This document shows, in pieces, positions 17,692-25,186 of a DNA stretch of 64,000 nucleotides. The first letter of the stretch is position 1. Every line of letters starts with the position of its first letter. A program made the translations under genes and the position numbers. Under the pieces are notes generated by a model that was given only the letters and a program-made list of their open reading frames with translations, was not told where the DNA came from and searched no databases. Origin of the DNA: Pseudobutyrivibrio ruminis (GTDB taxonomy: Bacteria; Bacillota; Clostridia; Lachnospirales; Lachnospiraceae); assembly GCF_015057245.1 (NCBI RefSeq), contig NZ_SVET01000005.1, forward strand, positions 124,001-188,000. The letters run 5' to 3'.

Positions 17692-18206
17692 AAAATAAGA
17701 CTCAAGGAAACTTCACTATGATCAGTAATGGAATATTAAGAAATAAAGACCTTCATCTAAAAGAAAGAGGATTACTGGTTACATTGATAGGGCTTCCTGA
17801 TAAATGGGACTTTTCAATAAATGGATTAGTAGCAATACTTCCAGATGGTAAAGATAAAATAAAGACTGGATTACAAGAATTGGAAAAAATGGGTTATATA
17901 ACAAGATATCAAGAAAGGAAAGAAGGTGGTGCGTTTGGACCTGAAGTTTTAGAAATACATGAAATACCTGCGGTTTCACCGCGAGTGGATTTTCCGCATA
18001 CGGATAACCCGTCAACGGGAAAACCGTCAGCGGAAAACCAGACACAATATAATAATAAAGAATATAAAACCAAAAAATATAAAAAACAAAAAAATATAAA
18101 GGGGGACAATGCATATGGAAGTGAAAGACATTATGGAACAGCAACTTCAGGAAATCAAGGAAAGAACAATTGGACAAAAGAAGAACTTGATTTATATGGA
18201 ATCTAA
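17679..18206 (+). CDS. Helix-turn-helix replication initiator of the element
   Basis: The product is 175 aa. TTG at 17679 is the likely start, with AAAGGGGG 8 nt upstream; no ATG fits as well. Residues 1-85 form a winged helix (LKERGLLVTLIGLPDKWDFS, GLVAILPDGKDKIKTGLQEL) like DnaD/RepA-type initiators of phages and IMEs. Residues about 98-125 are a Pro/Thr/Lys/Asn linker encoded by short repeated DNA, followed by a Lys-rich stretch. It lies between int and a DnaC-like loader, the usual replication module. The last 92 nt overlap the next gene in another frame. Confidence 0.7.
   Translation: MPVLKNKTQGNFTMISNGILRNKDLHLKERGLLVTLIGLPDKWDFSINGLVAILPDGKDKIKTGLQELEKMGYITRYQERKEGGAFGPEVLEIHEIPAVSPRVDFPHTDNPSTGKPSAENQTQYNNKEYKTKKYKKQKNIKGDNAYGSERHYGTATSGNQGKNNWTKEELDLYGI
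17970..18100. other. Putative origin of replication inside the initiator gene
   Basis: GC-rich short repeats (CGGTTTCACCG, TTTTCCGCATACGG, then the 15-bp-phased pair CCGTCAACGGGAAAA and CCGTCAGCGGAAAA) occupy 17970-18038. They are followed by about 55 bp of almost pure A/T (18045-18100), like a DNA-unwinding element. Initiator genes of lambdoid phages carry iterons in the same position; use as an origin here is inferred. Confidence 0.5.
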
Positions 18207-18945
18207 TGTTTGCCCAATATGTAAAGGAACAGGTTTTGAGTTTTATGAGGATGAACAAGGCCGTCCATTTACAAGAGATTGCAGTTGTGGGATTCGACAA
18301 AAGCTCATTACAAGGGAACGTGTAGCCTTTGCAAATATACCTGAAGGGTTTAAGAACTACTGGTTAGAAAACTACAGTAAGGATATTTATGAAAAGGAGC
18401 AATCAAAAATTATTATCGAGAAGAATCTAATCGCTGCGAAATGGTGGATAGATAATTTTGAAAGGATGAAAAGCATAGGAATGGGATTTTATCTTTATTC
18501 GCCAACCAAGGGATGTGGGAAAACAAGATTTGCCATTTCTCTGGCAAACGAATTATTGAAAATGGAAAAATGTTCAGTGAAGTTTGCAACGTCAATTGAG
18601 ATATTAAATGAAATCAGAGCAACCTGGAATAAGGATTATGAATACACGGAGCAGCAGCTTCTTGAAGGGTTAACCAAAGTTGATGTTTTGATAATTGATG
18701 ATTTTGATACTGAAACACCGAAGGATTGGACGCAGGAAAAGTTTTATCAAATCATAAATGAGCGATACATGAATAATCTGATTACCATTTATACATGCAA
18801 CATGGCTATTGATAATATGGATTATGATGAACGAATAAAGAACAGAATAAAAGAAAAAAGCTATCAGTTAACTTTTCCAGATGAATCAATAAGGGAGCAA
18901 ATCGGTAAATGGAATCAGGAAGAATTAAAAGCGGCTATAGCATAG
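18115..18945 (+). CDS. DnaC-like helicase-loader ATPase
   Basis: The product is 276 aa. A Cys4-type zinc motif (CPICKGTG ... CSCG, residues about 33-60) precedes an AAA+ domain with Walker A SPTKGCGKTRF, Walker B VLIIDDFDTE and an arginine-finger region near INERYMNN. This architecture matches IstB/DnaC/DnaI loaders that place the replicative helicase at an origin. The ATG at 18115 has GGGGG 9 nt upstream; ATG 18109 in the same frame is possible. The start lies 92 nt inside the preceding gene. Confidence 0.85.
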   Translation: MEVKDIMEQQLQEIKERTIGQKKNLIYMESNVCPICKGTGFEFYEDEQGRPFTRDCSCGIRQKLITRERVAFANIPEGFKNYWLENYSKDIYEKEQSKIIIEKNLIAAKWWIDNFERMKSIGMGFYLYSPTKGCGKTRFAISLANELLKMEKCSVKFATSIEILNEIRATWNKDYEYTEQQLLEGLTKVDVLIIDDFDTETPKDWTQEKFYQIINERYMNNLITIYTCNMAIDNMDYDERIKNRIKEKSYQLTFPDESIREQIGKWNQEELKAAIA

Positions 18946-19081
18946 CGAGCGGAGCGAGCTTACCGCATAACGTGTCGTTATGGGTAACCCTCTAGGTATA
19001 ATGACATAGATGTCATTATACGGGGGCTCTCCGAGGGGTCTGCCGACGGCTTAATTGTCCAAATGAAAGGAGTGATTTTAC
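18946..19081. other. Putative oriT region upstream of the relaxase
   Basis: This 136-nt spacer contains the direct repeat GCGAGC-GGA-GCGAGC, a 7-bp inverted repeat CATAACG-TGT-CGTTATG (18966-18982) and a perfect 12-bp inverted repeat GTATAATGACAT-AG-ATGTCATTATAC (18996-19021). MobV relaxases nick at hairpin-bearing sites just upstream of their own genes, so this is the best oriT candidate. Confidence 0.55.
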
Positions 19082-20161
19082 ATGATATCTTGTTCATGTC
19101 ATTTGTCCAATAAAAAACATGCACTGACCACAACTCATTCAATCACCGCAGCAAGCAAACATAACTTGCGGCTATACACTCAACAATCAGAATACAATGT
19201 TGAGCTGATTGAAATAGTTGAGGGCAGTGGTACGAGCATCCTCAATGATGTAAAACAAATATATAAAGATGAATTCTCAGAAGTGTTGAAGGAGTACAAT
19301 GAAGGTAAGAGAGCGGATAGACAAATAAAAGATTATTTGAAGTATGCCTCCGATAGTAAAAAGAATGATGTAGCTGCAGAAGTTATTTTGCAAATCGGTG
19401 ATAAAGAATTTTGGGGACAGAAAACAATAGAAGAATGGAAAGCAATGACGCCACTTTTGAAAGAGCAACTGGAAGCTTTTAAAGCTGCAGTTCCTGAATT
19501 CAAAGTGGCGTCTGCTGTTATACACTTTGATGAATCATCACCTCATATGCAGGTTGTAGGTGTACCCGTAGCAAGTGGTTATCAGAGGGGAATGAAAAAG
19601 CAGGTAGCAAAAACAAAGGTATTCACAAAAGAAAGAATGGAGCGGCTTCAGGGTTTACTACATGATCAAGCCGAAAAACTAATCCAAGAGCATCCAGAAA
19701 TTTTTGGAGATGAAACTTTAAAGCCAAAGGAAAAGGGAAGAAATAATGATATGTCAAAAGAGTTCTATATCCGCATGAAGCAAAAGCAGTACGAAGAAAT
19801 CTCAGAGGAAATAACCAAGTTAGAAGTTGAGCGTGATAATCTGGTTGAAGTCAAAAATGAGATTGCTAAGGCAACCAATAAGATAGTTGATGAAGCAGTC
19901 GAGAGGATTGCCGATACGGAAATGAAGAAAGAATTTATGAGATATGCGACGCTAAGAGAACCGAAGACAGGTATAGGAAAACTTGTATCAGGAGCATTTA
20001 GAAAATTTAAACAATGGTGGGAACTAAACAAAAAGCCTGTTGTGCTAGAAGAAGCTAGAGAGAGTACATTGGAGAAACTAAGAAGATATAAGAAAAACAT
20101 TGAAGATGAAAATAGGACTAAGGTAAGAAATATAGTGTCAAGAAGAGACTTAGATCGATAA
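19082..20161 (+). CDS. mobV: MobV/Pre-family relaxase
   Basis: The product is 359 aa. The N-terminal catalytic region has an HNLR motif (near residue 27), a central ILQIGDKEFW segment, and the HFDESSPHMQVV motif (about residues 149-160) that supplies the metal-binding His residues of MobV proteins. The C-terminal half is coiled coil (KLEVERDNLVEVKNEIAKAT). Such relaxases nick oriT and lead the strand into a helper's conjugation channel. It follows the hairpin-rich oriT candidate. AGGAG is 10 nt upstream of the ATG. Confidence 0.85.
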   Translation: MISCSCHLSNKKHALTTTHSITAASKHNLRLYTQQSEYNVELIEIVEGSGTSILNDVKQIYKDEFSEVLKEYNEGKRADRQIKDYLKYASDSKKNDVAAEVILQIGDKEFWGQKTIEEWKAMTPLLKEQLEAFKAAVPEFKVASAVIHFDESSPHMQVVGVPVASGYQRGMKKQVAKTKVFTKERMERLQGLLHDQAEKLIQEHPEIFGDETLKPKEKGRNNDMSKEFYIRMKQKQYEEISEEITKLEVERDNLVEVKNEIAKATNKIVDEAVERIADTEMKKEFMRYATLREPKTGIGKLVSGAFRKFKQWWELNKKPVVLEEARESTLEKLRRYKKNIEDENRTKVRNIVSRRDLDR

Positions 20162-20269
20162 AAATAGTTCGAAGAAATAATGAATTAGCCCTTTAAACAT
20201 TATTGAAAAAGCCCTATAACCTTGCTATCATTAAATCAATTAGGGATGAGTGAAAATATTAGACGATGT

Positions 20270-20298
20270 AAAGTGACGGGAGAGCCTCTCGTCACTTT
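20270..20298 (+). terminator. Hairpin after the relaxase gene
   Basis: AAAGTGACG...CGTCACTTT forms a strong hairpin extended by GAGA/TCTC. There is no T-run beyond the stem, so termination is plausible but not certain. It lies 110 nt after the relaxase and about 30 nt before the AbiF gene. Confidence 0.5.
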
Positions 20299-20329
20299 GG
20301 CATAAAAATTGGGAGTACAATTGATACCT

Positions 20330-21292
20330 ATGGACAAGAGAAAATTATCTTATGAACAGCAGATAGAAGATTTAAAAGAAAAGAATGTTAAATTTGAAAT
20401 GTATACTGAGGAAGAGGCGCGGAAGTTTCTTCAGTATAATAACTACTATTTTAAGCTGAAATCATATGCTAGAAATTATACAAAGTATAGCAAGGTGGAA
20501 TTATCAAATAAATATATTAATCTAGATTTTGCTTGTCTTGTAGAGCTAAGTACATTAGATATGTATTTGCGCCGATTAATTGTAGGTTTGTGTTTAGATG
20601 TTGAACATTTACTGAAAACACGTCTTATGAGAGATATTACTAATAACGATTTAGAGGATGGCTACGAGATAGTAAAAAGATACAATGATATTGATTATTC
20701 TGTTATGGCAGGAATAAAGGCTAACAAGGATAAATCTGCAACATCGGATTTGATTAAAAATTTTGATGAAAACGATAATATTCCAGTATGGAGTTTTATT
20801 GAAACTTTATCGTTTGGTCATTTTATTGAGTTATATGAACTGTATTATGGCGTGTACGGAGGACATTCTTATTCTTCTTATTTAGGCAGTATCAAATTTT
20901 TAAGGAATGCAGCTGCTCATAATAGCTGCTTATTGAATTCCATGCGTAAGCCATATTCGATAAAGATTAAAAAGAATAAAGACATAATGGATGCGTTAGC
21001 AAAGTCGAATAAATTTTCTACCAGCTACAAGAAGAAAATGGAAAATCCTGTAGTACATGATTTTGTCGTATTATTATTTGTATATTATGATATTTTAAAT
21101 ACACCCGCAAATAGAAATATGAGAGACAAAGGGATGCAACAGGTTAAGGAATTGTTCTTAAAGACTATGCTTAGGAATGACAATGCTAATATGTTTAAGA
21201 AGAATGATGTTCTTGTGGAGAATTATCATTTTATATGTGAAGTGATTGCATATTTAGAGAATAGTAGAAACAAGCCTGTATTAAAAAAGTGA
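20330..21292 (+). CDS. abiF: AbiF/AbiD-type abortive infection protein (Abi_2, HEPN)
   Basis: The product is 320 aa from the ATG at 20330; a TTG at 20321, 5 nt after GGGAG, is an alternative start. The N-terminus KLSYEQQIEDLKEK and the following YNNYYFKLKSYARNY are hallmarks of the Abi_2 family (AbiD/AbiF), phage-defence proteins first known from lactococcal plasmids. The sequence RNAAAH at R192-H197 is a textbook R-x4-H HEPN ribonuclease motif. It is cargo behind the relaxase of the mobile element, and a compact promoter-hairpins-terminator unit follows its stop codon, fitting the reported association of Abi_2 genes with a structured RNA. RNase activity is inferred from the motif. Confidence 0.85.
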   Translation: MDKRKLSYEQQIEDLKEKNVKFEMYTEEEARKFLQYNNYYFKLKSYARNYTKYSKVELSNKYINLDFACLVELSTLDMYLRRLIVGLCLDVEHLLKTRLMRDITNNDLEDGYEIVKRYNDIDYSVMAGIKANKDKSATSDLIKNFDENDNIPVWSFIETLSFGHFIELYELYYGVYGGHSYSSYLGSIKFLRNAAAHNSCLLNSMRKPYSIKIKKNKDIMDALAKSNKFSTSYKKKMENPVVHDFVVLLFVYYDILNTPANRNMRDKGMQQVKELFLKTMLRNDNANMFKKNDVLVENYHFICEVIAYLENSRNKPVLKK

Positions 21293-21321
21293 TTGACATG
21301 CTAATGATCATGTTTTACTAT
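21293..21321 (+). promoter_or_regulatory. Promoter of the putative abiF-associated small RNA
   Basis: TTGACA (21293-21298) starts one base after the abiF stop codon. TACTAT (21316-21321) follows at 17 nt; an overlapping TATAAT at 21319 would give a 20-nt spacer. The predicted start of transcription is near 21328. Confidence 0.6.
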
Positions 21322-21327
21322 AATTAT

Positions 21328-21424
21328 AACGAACGAAAACCTTCGAGGTTTTCAGCGGAAGCGGTGCCAGCATCAATTCCGTCCTTGTTTTATGAAGAGA
21401 GAGCACTTAGGTGTTCTTTTTTTA
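21328..21424 (+). ncRNA. Putative abiF-associated structured small RNA
   Basis: Between the promoter and a terminator lie three hairpins and no reading frame. Hairpin 1 is GAAAACCT/AGGTTTTC (21335-21353) with a TCG loop. Hairpin 2 is CGGAA/TTCCG (21356-21381) with an inner GGTG/CATC pairing. Hairpin 3 is GAGCAC-TTAG-GTGTTC with a T-run (21401-21423). A conserved RNA motif downstream of Abi_2 genes (recalled as the abiF RNA motif) has been described by comparative genomics. I cannot align this copy, so identity is inferred from position and architecture. Confidence 0.6.
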
Positions 21425-21611
21425 TGTGCTAATATATTTTGGCGTTTTGAGCAAAGTAGTCTAGACTTAATACACAATTGAAAAGCATGAGCTTTTATAG
21501 GGAGTCGCCATCTGATGGGGCTCCTTAATTTTATTAATAGAGAAATTGTGCTTGGTGACATAATCCTTTTTGTGTTTCATTACAATAAAAGTGCTTTTCA
21601 TTACATATGGT

Positions 21612-21638
21612 TAACGATGTAATATGATGTGCCGATAT
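21612..21638 (+). promoter_or_regulatory. Sigma-28-like (flagellar) promoter upstream of the 21902 gene
   Basis: TAAC (21612-21615), a 15-nt spacer and GCCGATAT (21631-21638) match the SigD/FliA consensus TAAA-N15-GCCGATAA at 3 of 4 and 7 of 8 positions. Confidence 0.45.
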
Positions 21639-21689
21639 AAATATAGAAAATATAAATAGTCTTTGGAAGTAATGATAAGAAATGGATTT

Positions 21690-21732
21690 AAAGGATATCA
21701 ATGGATTGAAAAATCTTTTGATGTCCTTTTTT
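21690..21732 (+). terminator. Terminator-like leader hairpin with a GGA-containing loop
   Basis: AAAGGATATCAA pairs with TTGATGTCCTTT and is followed by T residues. The loop begins TGGATTG. It may end a short transcript from the sigma-28-like promoter or act as an attenuator; the gene starts 170 nt later. Confidence 0.55.
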
Positions 21733-21901
21733 GATTAAAACAAATTATTTCAAAGGTTGATAAATGGGGTGGTTTTATTGATTGTGTATGAGTAGTTATG
21801 AGTAATGTTTTTTTACCACTTGGACCCGAAGCAAGCCAAAGCTTTTGACAAGGGAAAGTGAATCAGCTTTGAATGATAGATAGGCTGAAGAAAGGGTTTA
21901 T

Positions 21902-23302
21902 ATGACAGATTTTTTAACAGAAAATAGTTTGTATTATCAGAGTAGCAGTTTTAGTAGTAGCTACTTCTTTACAAATCAAAATTATAAAAATTACGATTTC
22001 AAAAATGCTATTGAAACGTCAACAAATGAAGCATTAAATGATGTAGATGCATCTATTGAAGATGATTCAAAGGGGAAGACAAGTTACACTCGTATAGTTT
22101 CCGCAAGTGTAATGACTAGTCAGATGAGTGCCATAGCCAGTTCTGATGGGGGAACTGCGTATTCATATCAGGGAGTTATGCAAAAATTTGAAATTAGAAT
22201 TGATGTTAATGGTGACGAGCGGAAGTATACAGCTACTGGAACAGATAAGGATGGAAAGGAATTTTCTAAAGAAATTGATCCTTATAATGTTGATCCTACA
22301 GATGCTGATTTTACTGAATTTGCAGCATTATGCTCCTATATTCGAGATACAGAAAACTTGGCTGACGAAACTATGAAATTTGTGGATAATGTAGCAGCTG
22401 ATGATATTTTTGAGCGAATGAATTATCTTTCAGCATTTTCTGCTGAGGTAGGAAAATTTGAATTTGCTGGACTTAGTAATTTAGCTGCTGAAAAATTAAT
22501 GCCGCATATCAATAGGCTAATGGAAGTTTTGATTAATTCAGGTATTGGGAATATTGAAGGTGCAAAGATTAATGTGGTACCAACAGGAAGTATTATATCT
22601 AGTACAGGAATTATTTCCTCACTAAGCCTTGAATATGATGTTGATTTAAGTGAGTCAGAGCCGAAAGATAATAAGGTTCAGGAAAAAGATTTAGGCATGG
22701 GATTTGTTCTTACGCCTGGTATGGGACATGGAATGACGGCTACACAGCTAATCAATGAAGATATTGATGATGTCATTGTTAGAGTAAATATTTCTAATGG
22801 CTCATCTTATGATGTAAATCTTTCTGAGGTAGATCCAAGAAATGCTACAGCTATAGAAATGTTTGCTTATTGTCAGTATGCTGATGAAAATGGTACGGGA
22901 ATAGCTGGAAATCATTTTGGTAGTTGGAGTGCCCTCAAGAGTTTTATGGACCCATTAGGTGGACTAGAATTTTCATCTGTTGAAGAAGCAGCAACTAAGA
23001 AATTAAACTGGGTGCAAGCTATTTCTGAGGCTGACGTATCATTTAAAAGAGAATCAACTGGTGAAGTTATGGATGTACAGGATGTATTAAAGATGCTCAT
23101 TGAGACGTACAGTAAGCTAGAATCAAAGAATGAAGAGGATGATTGGCGAGGCATGTCTGATGAGGAATGGGAAAAGCTTCTTGATCGAGTTGATAATGAT
23201 ATTAATGCTATGATTGAGCTTATTAGAGAAGAAGCCGAAAAAGCAAAAGAGACTCATCAGAAAGAAGATGAATTAGACGAACAGGTCGCAGAAGAAATAT
23301 AG
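21902..23302 (+). CDS. Uncharacterised 466-aa protein of the flagellar-type cluster
   Basis: I do not recognise a named family. There is no signal peptide or transmembrane segment. The Ser/Tyr/Asn-rich N-terminus (NSLYYQSSSFSSSYFF) resembles the unstructured leaders of proteins exported by flagellar secretion. Two related modules are visible: residues about 95-150 (RIDVNGDE ... EIDPYNVDPTDADFTEFAAL, ending CSY) and about 285-325 (RVNISNG ... VDPRNATAIEMFAYCQY). The C-terminal 60 residues are a Glu/Lys-rich coiled coil. The ATG at 21902 follows GAAGAAAGGG. Its leader has a sigma-28-like promoter, a GGA-loop hairpin, and the 10-mer AGTTATGAGT that recurs before the 23468 gene. Confidence 0.7.
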   Translation: MTDFLTENSLYYQSSSFSSSYFFTNQNYKNYDFKNAIETSTNEALNDVDASIEDDSKGKTSYTRIVSASVMTSQMSAIASSDGGTAYSYQGVMQKFEIRIDVNGDERKYTATGTDKDGKEFSKEIDPYNVDPTDADFTEFAALCSYIRDTENLADETMKFVDNVAADDIFERMNYLSAFSAEVGKFEFAGLSNLAAEKLMPHINRLMEVLINSGIGNIEGAKINVVPTGSIISSTGIISSLSLEYDVDLSESEPKDNKVQEKDLGMGFVLTPGMGHGMTATQLINEDIDDVIVRVNISNGSSYDVNLSEVDPRNATAIEMFAYCQYADENGTGIAGNHFGSWSALKSFMDPLGGLEFSSVEEAATKKLNWVQAISEADVSFKRESTGEVMDVQDVLKMLIETYSKLESKNEEDDWRGMSDEEWEKLLDRVDNDINAMIELIREEAEKAKETHQKEDELDEQVAEEI

Positions 23303-23345
23303 ATATCTATTCAATACATTATTACTGCTATTGATTACATCTCTA

Positions 23346-23372
23346 TAAATGAGCAGATGTAATGGTCGATAG
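23346..23372 (+). promoter_or_regulatory. Sigma-28-like promoter upstream of the 23468 gene
   Basis: TAAA (23346-23349), exactly 15 nt, then GTCGATAG (23365-23372): a full -35 match and 6 of 8 at the -10 of the flagellar sigma consensus. It lies 95 nt before the start codon. Confidence 0.5.
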
Positions 23373-23402
23373 ATATTACATCATGGAAGTTATGAGTGCT
23401 TT

Positions 23403-23449
23403 TGGCATTGTTTCAAGGAGGAAATCTAATTTGAAGCAATGCCATTTTT
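23403..23449 (+). promoter_or_regulatory. GGA-loop terminator-like leader hairpin
   Basis: TGGCATTGTTTCAA (23403-23416) pairs over 14 bp with TTGAAGCAATGCCA (23431-23444). The loop starts GGAGGAAA, and TTTTT follows at 23445-23449. The Shine-Dalgarno TGGAGGTG comes directly after. The layout fits an attenuator or a binding site for a GGA-recognising regulator such as CsrA. Confidence 0.65.
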
Positions 23450-23467
23450 AATGGAGGTGTAAGAACT

Positions 23468-24313
23468 ATGTATGGTATGTCAGTGCAACAGGCAATATTT
23501 AACTATTCCGGTTCTGTAATACAAGGAATGCAGAAATATACTAAAATTAATAGCTCAAACAGTAGTTTCTCAGAAACACTTTCAAAGATTGACTTTGCAA
23601 AGAGCTCCGGAAAGAAAAGAATCCAACCAGAAGAAAGTACAGTAGATAAATACATATCAAAACATAAGGATAGAAAAGCTGATGTTGATAAGATGGTTAG
23701 TGCTGGTGAAAATGTTATAAAGCAGTACCTTGGTGAAAATTACAATCCTGATGATTTGACATTAGAAGAATATAAGGGTGTCATTAATGATGTGATTTCT
23801 AAGATTCCTTATGATTCCAGTCAACTAAATGATGTTGAATATATAAATATTACGGAAGATGGCTATAAACAGATGAAATCAGATCCTAAATATGAGGCAT
23901 GGGTACTTGGATATTTTAAAATTGACAGGGCTGTGCATTTTCCTATTGGAGCTCAGGGACACTACCATGCTGAACACTTTGGAGCTTCAATAGAAGAACA
24001 TCATGGGGAAGGCTATCCTTTAGAGTTTGCTGATTCTAAAGATGATGAAAGCTGGTGGGAAAAGAGACAGAAACGTCATGATATGTTAATGGAGCTTATG
24101 GAAAAATATTATGAAAAACGTCATATGGAAAGAGAAGCAGCTACGAAGAAAAATGCAGAAAGAATGATTGCTTCGGATGCTTTTAGTTTATTCGGAGCTA
24201 AGGGGGTCGATAATGTTTTTTCTGAAACTAGTTATTTGGGTGGAGAGATTAGTGCAGCAGCTGAATTTTTTATGATGATGTTCACAGGAACAGGAAATGG
24301 AGCAGCACAGTAG
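23468..24313 (+). CDS. Uncharacterised 281-aa protein of the flagellar-type cluster
   Basis: I recognise no named family. The protein starts MYGMSVQQAIFNYSGSVIQG and has no signal peptide or membrane segment. The central segment ITEDGYKQMKSDPKYEAWVL resembles RIDVSVIKKMQADPEFEQEM of the protein at 49091, so the two probably share a module. A His-rich stretch (GAQGHYHAEHFGASIEEHHG, near residues 160-180) could bind metal. The C-terminal half is charged and helical. The ATG follows AATGGAGGTG. The leader has a sigma-28-like promoter and a GGA-loop hairpin. Export by the flagellar apparatus is a hypothesis only. Confidence 0.7.
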   Translation: MYGMSVQQAIFNYSGSVIQGMQKYTKINSSNSSFSETLSKIDFAKSSGKKRIQPEESTVDKYISKHKDRKADVDKMVSAGENVIKQYLGENYNPDDLTLEEYKGVINDVISKIPYDSSQLNDVEYINITEDGYKQMKSDPKYEAWVLGYFKIDRAVHFPIGAQGHYHAEHFGASIEEHHGEGYPLEFADSKDDESWWEKRQKRHDMLMELMEKYYEKRHMEREAATKKNAERMIASDAFSLFGAKGVDNVFSETSYLGGEISAAAEFFMMMFTGTGNGAAQ

Positions 24314-24330
24314 AACGTAGTGCGTTTATT

Positions 24331-24363
24331 CTATTTATGACATTTATCAGTCCATTTGTGACA
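24331..24363 (+). promoter_or_regulatory. LytTR-type direct repeats upstream of the response regulator
   Basis: CTATTTATGACA (24331-24342) and CCATTTGTGACA (24352-24363) are direct repeats 21 bp apart, the two-turn phasing of AgrA/LytTR sites. The same repeats occur at 26566-26598. They lie about 65 nt before the regulator's ATG. Confidence 0.65.
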
Positions 24364-24426
24364 ATAAATTCTAGTTGAGATATATTTAAGGTATACTTTT
24401 TAATAAGATGAAAAAGGGGAAAGAAA

Positions 24427-25185
24427 ATGGTTGTAGGTATATGTGATGATGAAATAATAGTTAGAGAATCTTTAGAAAAGTATGTATCTGAATTACTTGG
24501 TACTGCCAAATGTGTTCAATTTTCCTCTGGAGATGAAATTTTACACTATTATTTATGCCCAGACAAACCTGAAATAGATATTCTGCTTCTAGATTTAGCT
24601 ATGGCTGAAACGGATGGTATGGTTGTTGCAGAAACCATTCAGGCTAAAATAAAGGAAAAAGAGCAAAGTGTGAGACTTACAAAACCTTTAATTATTTTTG
24701 TGACTGGGATACAGGACAGAATGGCTGAAGCATTTAATGTTAATGCCTTCGATTACATAGTTAAGCCTATAAACAAAGATAAATTTAAAAATACAGTATT
24801 GAGTGCTGCAGAGGAAATAAAAAGAATTGATTTGCTGCCTAATTCTTGCAGAGAAGAAAACCATATAACAATAAAAAATGGTGGAACAACTTTTTCATTG
24901 AATGAGGAAGATATAGTTTGCATTGAAAGTGTAGGAAGAAAAGTTGTTATTCATGCACTTGGACGGAAAATTGAAATTTATGGAAAAATTGGCGAATGGG
25001 AACAGAACTTGGGGGATACATTTTTCAGAGTGCATAAAAGCTATCTCGTAAACATGAAGCATGTGAAAAAATATACCAGAGGAGACATCACAATGGCTAG
25101 CGGTCAACAGGCATTACTGTCAAAGTATAGGTATAATGATTTTGTCCAAAGTTATATGAATTATATTGCAGATAGGGAGAGTTGA
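24427..25185 (+). CDS. LytTR-family response regulator (AgrA-like)
   Basis: The product is 252 aa. The receiver domain (residues 1-125) has the acidic pair D7/D8, phospho-acceptor D56 (LLLDLAMAETDG) and the switch Lys in FDYIVKPI. Residues about 145-245 are a LytTR DNA-binding domain (IVCIESVGRKVVIHA, FFRVHKSYLVNMKHVKKY). It should be phosphorylated by the GHKL kinase encoded just downstream and bind paired direct repeats. Such repeats lie in front of this gene and of the 26678 gene. No agrB/agrD-like genes are nearby. Confidence 0.88.
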   Translation: MVVGICDDEIIVRESLEKYVSELLGTAKCVQFSSGDEILHYYLCPDKPEIDILLLDLAMAETDGMVVAETIQAKIKEKEQSVRLTKPLIIFVTGIQDRMAEAFNVNAFDYIVKPINKDKFKNTVLSAAEEIKRIDLLPNSCREENHITIKNGGTTFSLNEEDIVCIESVGRKVVIHALGRKIEIYGKIGEWEQNLGDTFFRVHKSYLVNMKHVKKYTRGDITMASGQQALLSKYRYNDFVQSYMNYIADRES

Positions 25186-25186
25186 T

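Larger units (their letters stand above)
21425..21901. other. Non-coding spacer after the small RNA
   Basis: No convincing gene lies here. Visible are an AAAAGC-ATGA-GCTTTT hairpin (about 21480-21500), an imperfect GGAG...CTCC hairpin (about 21500-21526), a sigma-28-like promoter (21612-21638), a terminator-like hairpin (21690-21732), the segment GTAGTTATGAGT (21792-21803) and a further TTGACA (21845-21850) without a matching -10 box. It is the leader region of the 21902 gene. Confidence 0.6.

Noticed and set aside
17970..18040. CRISPR-like repeats in the initiator gene
   Set aside because: Repeats are 10-15 bp with no unique spacers; they fit iterons or a protein linker.
21293..21324. TTGACA-20-TATAAT as the small-RNA promoter
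   Set aside because: A 20-nt spacer is too long for efficient sigma-A use; TACTAT at 17 nt is the better -10.
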